From positions 19,801,052 through 19,865,051 of the forward strand of contig NC_088649.1 in NCBI RefSeq assembly GCF_964019385.1: 64,000 nt of DNA, written 5' to 3'. The translations under genes and the position numbers were made by a program. Source of the DNA: Sycon ciliatum. Its lineage: Eukaryota; Porifera; Calcarea; Leucosolenida; Sycettidae. A model generated the notes under the pieces. The model made no database searches, was not told the DNA's origin, and worked only from the letters and a program-made list of their open reading frames with translations. Positions 54,628 to 64,000 of the stretch are shown here, piece by piece. The number at the start of each line of letters is the position of its first letter. Within the stretch, counting starts at the first letter, position 1.

Positions 54628-57009
54628 CTTGTAGAGTTTTGTAGAGAAGATACAGAAGAACCAGCTGGTCACGATCATGTTGTGAGGCAAAGAAGCCTTT
54701 TCGATATCAGCGCAAGAATAAAAAAAAAGAAGCGAAAAAACTCAAAAAACAGAGAAGATCCAATACACTGTACCTATGGAAACATAAAGGCCAAATTGGC
54801 GGTCGTTTGAAAAGCCAGGAAGTATTGAATTTGTAGTAATATAATGCGCATAGTTCATACAGTGTGTGTACACACAGACACACACAAATATTACACATCA
54901 CAATAATTATGACACCACGTTGACGCCGGATGTCCTGAGCACTGTGACACTCTACCTTTTCCCAGTATTCCTGTTCAGAGTGAGCAGAAAAACAACAAAA
55001 GAGTGTACAGTGCACAACACAAGCTAGGCATTGCATTCCGTACTGGTTAGCAGTGAGTGGGTTCGATTACTCACTTGAATTGATGCATGAATCGATTCCA
55101 GTGCATTCAAGTCGTTGATTTTCATGTCATGAGCCCTGGATTCGGTTAGGAATCCACCCTATCCACATGGGGTGATGTGAATAGCGCGAATCGATTAATG
55201 AATCAATTCGCATGAATAAGGCATAATCGAACATACTAAATGAGAAGGGAAGGCATGTTTTCCAGATCCACAACACGAGCAGTCGGATAATGCAGTCCAG
55301 TACACATACACTTGAAAACTATGGCATACTTAACACGGAGATGACGGTGCCATAGCCAATGCTGTTCGGGCGACTCTTTGCTCTAAACACATTATGGTGG
55401 GAGTGACTTAACTTAAAGATATCAATCAGTGGGATGGGACTTCCCCTGGATAAGTGGTATTTCAGTTTCGCTAGCCATGAGTGTTATTACCTATGTTGCC
55501 ACAGCGTAACCACCGATTCCGCTGGGCTTGCTGTGAAAGGTCCCATTCCTTGCATGGTAGAGGCGACGGTTCGATACCGGAACTGCTTGACAGCCAAATT
55601 TGTATAGACCCAAACCGATCATCAGCGTTGATTGTTCACTCGAAATATTATGTTTTAAGAATGAAACGGGCATGTTGAAGTTTGCTCTGAGGCCAGAGTC
55701 AATCGAACTGAGCCACTCTTTTGTGTTGACCCATTGCCTCCAATTTGCCCAATTTTTCGCTTCAACTCTTAGGTGGCTCCATACCGGACAGGTTTTAGAG
55801 TGCACGTCGAATTCACTCTGGGTCTGAAATTAGGTAATTGCTATCGCTCCATGACGGCCAGTACAGAGTAACAATAAGCCTTGTGTGTGCTTCCATTAGT
55901 TTTGATTGGTATGCGGTGCTTTATTGGCGAGATGCAAGCCGCTGTTTACCTGCGACAAGAAGTTGATTTTTCGAAAGTCGTAAAACTCAAGTCGCAGTGC
56001 AAAGCAACACGGCAAAAACTCACCTGCTTGGTATGGCGCTTCTGGTCATCGCAGAGCCATGAAATTTTGGCTCGGAGTATAACATCGCAGTCTCAATGTG
56101 ACATAATGTTTTCTAATCCAAATACCAAGAGAGAAAGTGAATATCGAGTCCATTCCGGTTTGCAACCTAGGTCCTTTTTGAAACCGTCGCCTCTATGTCT
56201 TTCATGGCATACCAGGAGAGGCCGAGAAATTCATGGCGACTCATTTCACTGCAGTTTGTGCGCAAATCAGTTCCTCAAAGTTCATTACGAAGTTTTGTTA
56301 TCAGAGGAAGTAACTTGTAGTTCCTCTTCTCTTTACAACCAACCAGCCAACCAACCAGCCAACGAACAAGACCGTACTTACATGATGCACGCGATATTAT
56401 TATCCCTGCAAGGGTGCACACTGATTGTACTGGTTGACAACCTGGCCAGCTCCACACACTCCTGTTAGGTTGCAGGGCAAAGGGAGAAACCACTCATCAC
56501 ACATCTAACAGTGTACTACACACGTACATAAACCCATTGGAGAAGTGCACACGATGGTTCCATTCTAAATTATGTAGATAGTGAATGGTGAAACAGCGAG
56601 GTTCCAGGCTGTCCAAGAGAGAGCTCAATAGCGAGAGGCAGAGCTAGTTCGAACAATCAAAGCTCTTTTTGTTAGATATTGAATGGTGATGGGAGCAGCT
56701 GAGAATTGAGGACACCTGTAAATTGAGGTCATTTGGCCTCAGTCCAATGGGTGTCCCTAATTGTCAGGTTCGACTGCGCATGCAACAGCGCCTTTCTACC
56801 GGTACACAAGAATCAAGTATAGTGTTTAATCTGTTTGGAACGGATAGTTGCTTGATATTACAGACAATGCTGAACTGTGGACATTGAAAGCAAAAGATGT
56901 TGCCTACTTACTGCCAATGCATAATGAGTGACTTCAGAAGATTTCACTTACATAACAATTATACTTTTTCCAAATCTGATCTTCACTACATGTACATGCC
57001 ACTGAACAA
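54628..57009. other. No gene recognised
   Basis: A 195-codon frame at 55881-56468 has no recognisable motif. 56338-56368 holds accaaccagccaaccaaccag repeats. This is the space between the convergent exon sets. Confidence 0.45.
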
Positions 57010-57194
57010 GTAGTGGGGATTCCCCCTAAGATTGAAATGCATTGGAGCAGTGACTCTAGGTATGATGTGTGTTCTAGACTTGAGAAGATGTCACATTGCG
57101 AGTACAGTTCAAAATTCGGATCTGGGCTTCATGCGCCCGAATATACAGTGGGCATTACGCCGTGGGATTGAAATGCCTTGCAGCAATGACTTAC

Positions 57195-57524
57195 TGATGC
57201 AGACGGGGCTGTACTCGGTGTTCGGAACAAAACCCGAGAATGAGTAGCGTTTCCTTGAGAGAATCCTTGCAATCCTGAATCTTGGCAAATTGCCGGGCCT
57301 GATCGGCACATTGTAGGGCGGGTTTACACCCAGCCTGCCCAGAGAAAACGAAATCAGAGTAACGTAGTTATCCGCCCATGCAACCGGCGCTGTCATGTTC
57401 ATGGCAGCGCACAGCCCGGTAAGCGTCCACAGCTGAGAGCCGCGTATGCCCGCTCCAGACTTGAGCGCTAGGCGAGCGCTCGCCGGACGTCCGCCGTACC
57501 AGATGGTTGTGAACCTCCACGTGG
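57195..57524 (-). CDS. Novel-domain exon 4 (type I), minus strand
   Basis: 330 bases (110 codons), phase 1-1 on the minus strand, acceptor tatgtgttcacag after a (GT)n tract, donor GTAAGT. Key segments: TWRFTTIWYGG, QLWTLTGLCAAMNMT, LGRLGVNPPYNVPIRPG and EYSPVCI. It is the sister of the + exon at 47667-48002, and the downstream intron is homologous too. The frame is intact. Confidence 0.72.
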
Positions 57525-57539
57525 CTGTGAACACATACA

Positions 57540-57556
57540 CGCACACACACACACAT

Positions 57557-57600
<44 letters not shown>

Positions 57601-57612
57601 ATATATACACAC
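57540..57612. repeat. (CA)n microsatellite, (GT)n upstream of minus-strand exon
   Basis: CA repeats with short interruptions; on the minus strand they end 14-16 bases before the exon's acceptor. A second CA tract is at 57660-57710. Confidence 0.92.
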
Positions 57613-58029
57613 ACACAAACACACGGTTTGGCTTTGCGAAGTAAAATAAAAATCAACAACACACAAACACACACGCACACACACATGGACACAAGCTCAC
57701 ACACACATGCACCATTGACCGTTTGACCATTTGACGCCTATCGCCGGAGGCGATGATAGCAATACTATGGCAGAAGCCATAGCAACTTGTGCATGGATTG
57801 TACCCTTCAACCGCTTGGAAGGCTGAAGAATTGATCACCACTATTCAGCCGGGTCTACACCACAAAGCTATGAAGTTGCTTTTTCTGGCCAGTGAATCCC
57901 TACTTTTTGGTCTTTTTCATGTTTTCCGGCACATACATCACACCACAAACTCCGGCATGCCCTGGCTGTTGGCAACCACGCAGGAGATTGAAAGAAATGT
58001 CAGGAGGAGTATGAGAAAAGGATGATAGA

Positions 58030-58125
58030 CATATGTGACCATAATCGTCAGGAATCGAACCCGCAACCTCTCCATTGGAAATCGCTGCAAATATCACTGC
58101 ACCATATGGGACACCCCCCCCCCCC
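58030..58125 (-). other. tRNA-like sequence
   Basis: Minus strand: B box GGGTTCGATTCC with an upstream A-box-like ATGGTGCAGTG. Stems do not close well; probably a SINE head or pseudogene. Beside a C14 run. Confidence 0.45.
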
Positions 58126-58191
58126 CCCACACACACCCAAACACATGCACACACGCGCACGCATGCACACACCATGTATGTACCATGTATA

Positions 58192-58998
58192 CTTGGTCCG
58201 CGTCAGCAATATTGTCGCTTATCTTTCGACCATTTGAACTTCGACTTTGACACCAACGCGTATACTTGAGAGGATATAACTTGGTAAGATGGAAGGTAAG
58301 GTACAGAATGACAACTGGTCATGAGGAATTTGTTGTCCAAGGAAGGGTTCATACTTGTTTTGGTCCTCCTCGTCGCTCCTATCAGAGCTGGTGACAAATA
58401 TTTTTTGATCGGGATCGACAATCTCGCTTTCGGAAGCTCATCTCTCTTCCTCTCATCTGCCTGGCGATTTTCTAAAGGGAAGTCGACCGTGACGATCGCC
58501 TTCTCTAAAGGACTGCGCGTGGGCAGCAGGACTGCCTGTGTGGTTCAAATCAGTCGCCGTCCTTTGCAAGATTTATTTTGAACGACGGTGACGCGTACAG
58601 TACTTGCAAATCTCCACGATTTGCTGGATACTTCGACAAAGAGCTGAAGGTGAGGGCACTGCGATCTCAGCTTGGCGAGCGATCCCTGAGGTGAGCAATC
58701 TCGGCTGTTTTGCAAAATGGAACAGATTCCGAGTAGCCGATTACTTTCTTGTGCGTCGCGCTGCTCTTGCCTGCGCAGTGTGACAAGATAATCTATTTTG
58801 ATACGGCGCTGTATCAATCAGAATCCCCCACGCATCGCTCTCGAAATCCACTCGAAATCTAGCTAGACCTTTCAGGTACATATACTAGGGAGCTAACCTA
58901 CTAACCAAAATTGGGATGAAATGGGCTGCCAAGTGAGCACTGGCGACATTATAAACAACGCTGAAAGATAAGCGACAATACTGCTGACGCGGACCAAG
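58192..58998. mobile_element. TA-flanked TIR element, 807 bp
   Basis: The left end CTTGGTCCGCGTCAGCAATA and the reverse complement of the right end CTTGGTCCGCGTCAGCAGTA match over about 37 bases; TA flanks both sides. Inside, an 86-codon frame at 58321-58581 begins with a hydrophobic FILVLVLLVAPIRAG segment but has no known domain. Confidence 0.78.
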
Positions 58999-59094
58999 TA
59001 CGCCCGTCGCAAGAGAAGCACGCAAATCTGCAAATGCACAGGATGTGCACCCACAGATTTTCTCGTTGCTTCACAAATCGTTTCCATACGATTT

Positions 59095-59240
59095 CTTCTA
59101 TTTTAAGTGGTCTTTGACCACTTGCTGGTGAGCTGATCTACTCACCTCCCACCGCTTTAGGAGCTGCATCTGCGCCTTGATCGTTGAAGGGTGGTGGCGT
59201 TCCTACGGATGTGGAAAACTCGGCCTAGCCGAGTCTCACG
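59095..59240 (+). mobile_element. SINE-like repeat fragment
   Basis: Same family as 41960-42130 (agctgcatctgcgccttgat and gtggtggcgttcctacggat). Confidence 0.65.
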
Positions 59241-59819
59241 CGAACCATGAATTATTTTCATTTTTATCCGAGTGTAATTCAAAAGAATGGACACAATGTT
59301 ACGAGTTGCGACTATTTCTCCACCAACGGTACCTAGTCAAAATTATACGGATACAGAGCGGGACAAAAATAAGCAAACTGGCAAAGAATACTGTGACATT
59401 CGGTGACCTGACGCCTAGCTCCAACACTTCTACAAGGCGCCAACCAACCACCTTCCAGCTGGAAGGCTGAGGTCAGGAAAGTCCAAGAGGGGAAGAAGAG
59501 CGCATCGAAGAAGAGCACTAGCGGAGTCTCATAGGAACAAAGAATGCCGAAAGTCACTCTGTTGGAGTAAGACTGGTATTTCGTTTTAAGTCGTCATCAT
59601 CGTCAAATCAACATAAATTCTACAAAAATTCAAGTCGCTACCCTATTCTAGTGATTATCCGGCGTCACTGGCCGAACAGTGCAAAATACGTCAAAGGCTA
59701 GGGCAGAGCATACCACTGAGCAGAGAGGGAGAGGAGACCGTGGTGTGACTCTGAGTTCTGTCTCTCTCTATCGTGCATCTGTACCGTAATCCACTGCTAC
59801 TTCCTCAATGGTGTAATAG

Positions 59820-61201
59820 TGTTAGGTACATCCTCCCATACGTTCACAGTTGATCTCTCTCCCTTGTCTCTCTTCCACAATGTCTTCAATTCGTTCGTCT
59901 TGGTCTCTGTCTCTCCGTCTCCCCAATAAATGTTGTTCGACCTAACCTGTTCCCGTTGTCTATTGTAATGCCTGAGAGTATGTCTTTTATTCACCATGGT
60001 TGGTTAACACCCACATCTCCCGTGCTGGCTGATTTTCTTCTCATGCCATGAGGTGTTGTCTATAATAATAATAATAATAATAATAATAATGCCGTCGTCC
60101 TTTTTCGTACTCAACATTGGCGGCCGACTGTTAATCGACCCACGACCCTGAGATCCCATGCCCAGTCGTCCGCAACCGCCATTCGTCTCGTCTATGTCAA
60201 CCTCGTCTCGTCCATGTCAATCTCGTCTCTTCTCCAACCTCGTCTCGTCCCCAACCTCGCCTCGCCTATGTCAACCTCGTCTCGTCGTTTGTAATCCTCA
60301 TCTCGTCTCCAGCCTTTTCTCGTCTATGTCAACCTCGTCTCGTCCATGTCAACTTTGTTTCAGCTATATCCACTTCGTCTCTTCTATTTCAATCTCGTCT
60401 CATCCAAGTCATGCAGGTCAGCTATTTTCTTTATTTCTCTCTTTCTTTGTCATCCGTCCTTCGTCGTCAAATTTATTTTCAGTTTATTCTATTTTGTGAT
60501 TTTTGTAGTGTGTGCGCGAGCAGGTGTCTTTCATCAATATCAGGGGTCCGATGGTGAGCCACGCTCATTTATTCATGTCCTATAAGTGTAACTATGCTGG
60601 TTAGCCATGCTAGTACAGAACACAGTGTTCCTTTGAACTCGTAGTTTTTAGTGCCAATTTCAATGTGAACGGGTCTTTGGCCCGCCTTTGGCAATGTTTG
60701 CGCCATAGCACTAGTTTGAGTGATGCGTATCATAGAATTATTGAACTAGTACCAGAATAGGAATGTGATAACTGTAGTGCATGTTTAGTACAACGCTTTT
60801 GTGTGTGTGTGTGTTTATTTTTCTCTACTTCCTCAGTCATTTTTTCTCTATTCTTTCTCATCGCCTTATTATTTCCCGCGAGGTCGAGGTTCTTTTTTTG
60901 CGCAGGGGAGGTATGTTAGGTACCTCCTCCCGTACGTTCTACAACCTTATCCCGTACGTTCTACAACCTTATCCAAGCTCACCTGCATGCACTCTCGTAC
61001 TCACCTTTTTGTCTCCTTTTGTTCCGTTGGCCTGGGTAGCTACTTGCGCACCCATAATTGCCATAGCTACCCAGGCCCTTTATCTTGCCGTTCACACTTG
61101 ATCTCTCTCTCTCTTCAATACTTTTTGGTCGACCTAACCTGTTCCCGTTGTCCATTGTAATATCTGGAGAATATGTCGTCGTCCCTTTTTCGTACTCGAC
61201 A
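59820..61201 (+). mobile_element. Complete TRIM-like LTR retroelement
   Basis: LTRs at 59820-60116 and 60914-61201 both begin TGTTAGGTAC; they end ACTCAACA and ACTCGACA. ATAG flanks the element (59816-59819, 61202-61205). A PBS-like ttggcggccgac follows the 5' LTR and a purine tract aggggagg precedes the 3' LTR. The 0.8-kb interior has an aacctcgtctcgtc minisatellite and no gag-pol. It is non-autonomous. The 5' LTR holds an (ata)n expansion. Confidence 0.82.
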
Positions 61202-61205
61202 ATAG

Positions 61206-61776
61206 CAAGAGATAGAACTCAAATAACTGGTATAATTCCTTCAGCACTAATACCTTCTAACAAGATTAAACAAAGTGTCTGAAGTGTTTGCTGCAGATAG
61301 TGCTCTACCCCCTAACAAGGGAAGAGAGTACTAAGCAATTGTGTGATGAGTGTTTTTGTTAACACGAAACTCGGAGTAACGAGAAAGCTTTTGGTATATG
61401 TCGTTCTGCCTTGTGTAACAAGATTAAACAAGTGTACACGTCTTTCCGCACCGTACCACTCAAAACTTCACCCCGCCCCACACCCATACTAAGCCATGGC
61501 TACTCGGGTGCTGATACACAAAACTCAATGTTTAATAACATCACCGAGGCAGAAGGCTTATGTTCTGCGAAAGTGCTCCATACCTGATTCAGGCAGAGCG
61601 GCGTACACAAAGGCACACAATGAAAACCTTGGGCAAATTGTCTGATGATTGGTTCCGCCATGAAACTCTGAGTCGCAACGGAATTTGCCAAGGTTTCATA
61701 GTGTGCCCTTGTGTATTTAATAACATCTTCATCGCTGCAATTCCATAGGCAATGACTACTGCTTGTGGTCACTTAC
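61206..61776. other. Intron side of the minus-strand exon
   Basis: aacaagattaaacaaagtgt repeats at 61259 and 61419. 61610-61720 has an imperfect inverted repeat (aaggcacacaatgaaaacctt / ggtttcatagtgtgcccttgtg). No exon is supported. Confidence 0.45.
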
Positions 61777-62154
61777 ATCCACATACGACATCGGAGGGTG
61801 GGTTGGCGTGGAGACTGGCTACGGTAACTCTAGCGGTTCCTTCCTTCCGGTTGATTTCGTACAAGGACCTACCACCATTGGCATTGCTCAGCCAAATAGA
61901 CAAGGACTGGTGAAATCCTTGGAAGAGCAGAGCACTGGCCAGCTTGTTGAATGCGCCCGCAGTGACGGTGGCGGCCGGATTCGACGCGATGCTCATCGCC
62001 CAGGCGGCACAGGCTGCCTGCGCACCTTGCCAACCATGGCGACTGTGCAGGGCGCATTCACTGGGCGACTTGTCCTGCGGCGAACAGCGTGCGTCTGGAG
62101 CCACCCAAACGCTGATTTGCTTGCTGTCCATATTCGTGTAACTACCAAAGGCAC
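61777..62154 (-). CDS. Novel-domain exon 5 (type II), minus strand
   Basis: 378 bases (126 codons), phase 1-1, acceptor cttatatgtgtgtag, donor GTAAGT. Key segments: SKQISVWVAPDARC, ECALHSRHGWQGAQAACAAW, AFNKLASALLFQGFHQSLSIWLSN, RSLYEINR, and SDVVCG at the donor. It is the intact counterpart of the frame-broken exon at 43934; both have an extra C-x8-9-C pair that type I exons lack. Confidence 0.72.
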
Positions 62155-64000
62155 CTACACACATATAAGAAAAGAAGAAGAACTAATGGAAAGCGATCCA
62201 ATGAAATGATTTCTTCATTTTACAATGATCACAGCTCACAGGCAAAGACGAAAAAATTGCATAGTGGGAGCATAGTGATGGTGAGGCTTTTTGCCCTCAG
62301 CCGACCTGAGATCTCGGCGTCATGGGGACATAAAACGCACCAAAAAGAAATAAGAAGACGAATGAAAGTAGTGACAGGTACATGACACGAGATGTTAGGA
62401 GGAGAGACTATATAATTATGATGAATTAGAGCTATGAAGAGTGTAATCGATGGAGACATGGCCACAAAAATTATGGAAGTTGTACAGTTGACATTGTTGA
62501 GTAATATGCTGCTGCATGTACAATGTATGTAACTGTTTGTAGCTCCTATTCTGTGTAGGTCTAGTGACTGGCTGTTCCAATGAACTATAGTCACGCATGC
62601 AATATCATAGACCAAGCCAGTGGCTATAAGTCTCTTCTCTGCGCTAGAGTAATGCATTCATTATGGTTCTTTTCTTTGTCCTAGTATGGTGTTGGCCCCA
62701 GCCATCTAGTCGCGCATGTATTACTCTTCTGTCCCATGCGTAGTGCAGTGCTTGGGTGCGCGTGTCATGTATAGTGGGTTTGGTTCCTGATTGTTCGGTG
62801 CTGCACCTGTCATGTCTGCTGCCAGTGCTGGCTTGCGAGGTCATGTCGGGTGCGTTCGCTTCCGCTGCATTCATAACTTTCTGCTGTACCGTACCGAAGC
62901 TGATGTATTGGTAAGTGCTGCATGCGATGTGCTAGGTCCAGACGTAGTACAAGTACCCTTCACCTTTTGATCGTGCCTGCACGTAATGTTGCACACTACG
63001 CGTTGTTGCCTTTTTTACTTCTTGCTGGTGACTGGGAGATTCTTGGTGAAGTTTCTCGTTCGGAGTAGTTCAGTCTTTTGGTCATTCTCTCTTTTAATTT
63101 AGCTTTATCAACATGTAGCAAATTTATCTCCAAGCCTCGGCTGTCCTGGTGGTTGTGTGCCAGTGACGTGTAGGTGTGTGACTGAGGAGGGGGAAATTTT
63201 GTTTACAACAGAGGTTAAAAAGGAGTGATACTGAATATAATGATCACTACTCTTCATTGACAGGAGCACAATACAGTGCCTAGAAGAAACCCTTGACGAT
63301 CGACGAGTCGATCGAGCATTTCCGAACGAGACGTGCAGGGGACAGGATGGGTTTGCCATAGATAATGAAGATGATACCATAACATTGAACACCAAAAGGA
63401 ACAACAATAACAACAGTAACAACAGTAACAAACAATGGCCTTCTACACCGCTTCAACTGGCCCACTCTCTTGTGCATGTAGTTGTATTTGTTGTATTTCA
63501 AGGATCACCCAGAGGTTCCAGGCCTATGGTGGAGATCTACTACTCGCAGACATGTCATGTGCTTGGGAACAGAGTGCAACAGTACAAAGAAAGAAGGGAA
63601 CGAAAAGAAAGAAAAGAAAGAAAAGAAAGAAGGGAACGAAAAGAAGCCGACACAGTAATTGCGCTTTTCTCACACTTCAAAAGTTTGCTCACTCCATTCG
63701 CCACCAGGATTCCCCGCCTGATATTCTGATGCTCGTAACCCCTAATCATGTTCGGGCTATAGCTTTCGAGACACCAGCATTTGGCATTTGACAACTGAAG
63801 GAATGAACCGCTGCCTGTGGTACAAGTCCCGTGATGATTTCAATTGCCTCCCATCAACGTTCCGCAATACTCCGTCACAAATTCTATTCAGTCAAGAGAT
63901 TCTATTCCTGCTGCTCAGCTTCATCTGCTCATGCAACAGCCATGCTCACCCGTACATCTAGTTAGCATAGTGCTATTAATGCAAGTCCCTTAACTCTTAA
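62155..64000. other. No gene recognised
   Basis: 62220-63000 and 63000-64000 show only short open frames. A purine tract of gaaaa/gaaag units lies at 63584-63648. More upstream exons of the minus-strand gene would be expected in or beyond this stretch. Confidence 0.45.

Noticed and set aside
55881..56468. 195-codon open frame
   Set aside because: No recognisable motif and no support from splice signals or repeats.

Overview
This window is metazoan nuclear DNA, not prokaryotic. It has phase-1 exons coding for a calcium-binding EGF module and an Ig-like module, splice sites, long introns, LINE and Penelope-like retroelements, many TIR transposons and long dinucleotide repeats. No conserved marker fixes the species; the mix fits a marine invertebrate with a large repeat-rich genome (sponge, cnidarian, lancelet or lophotrochozoan). 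A run of 200 Ns at 30213-30412 is a scaffold gap.

Host genes. I read one modular extracellular-protein gene on the + strand: a hydrophobic signal-peptide-like exon (13.2 kb), two homologous six-cysteine Ig-like exons (14.3 and 16.7 kb), a tandem array of four cbEGF exons (21.6, first copy broken; 22.7, 26.3, 28.7 kb), and then exons of a domain family I cannot name, loosely C-type-lectin-like, at 31.5, 44.0 and 47.7 kb, with a short EGF-like exon at 42.2 kb. Two more exons of that family lie on the minus strand at 57.4 and 61.9 kb. They occur in the same type II then type I order as the 44.0/47.7 pair, so the locus contains a convergent, inverted duplicate. Every exon after the first is symmetric phase 1-1, so any subset can be spliced in frame. 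No start codon, transmembrane segment or 3' end is proven, and the single-gene model is inference.

Mobile DNA. 0-6.3 kb holds two LINE remnants and nested TIR DNA. 7.4-20.3 kb holds TA-flanked non-autonomous elements and a 2.1-kb 15-bp minisatellite. 20.6-30 kb is the EGF-exon duplication array, invaded by an unusual TIR element carrying a THAP gene facing a SAP-SWIM gene. 33.7-41.8 kb is a nest of a nearly complete Penelope-like element (RT + GIY-YIG), inverted truncated copies of it, and small retrozyme-like units with intact hammerhead ribozymes. A short non-autonomous LTR element (TRIM-like) lies at 59.8-61.2 kb, with a relative beside the gap.

The most notable points are (i) the dimeric hammerhead units of 228-229 nt next to a Penelope-like element, whose own terminal repeats hold a second hammerhead-like motif with a compensatory base pair, (ii) the five-copy exon family of unknown identity with its inverted duplication, and (iii) the THAP/SAP-SWIM transposon.
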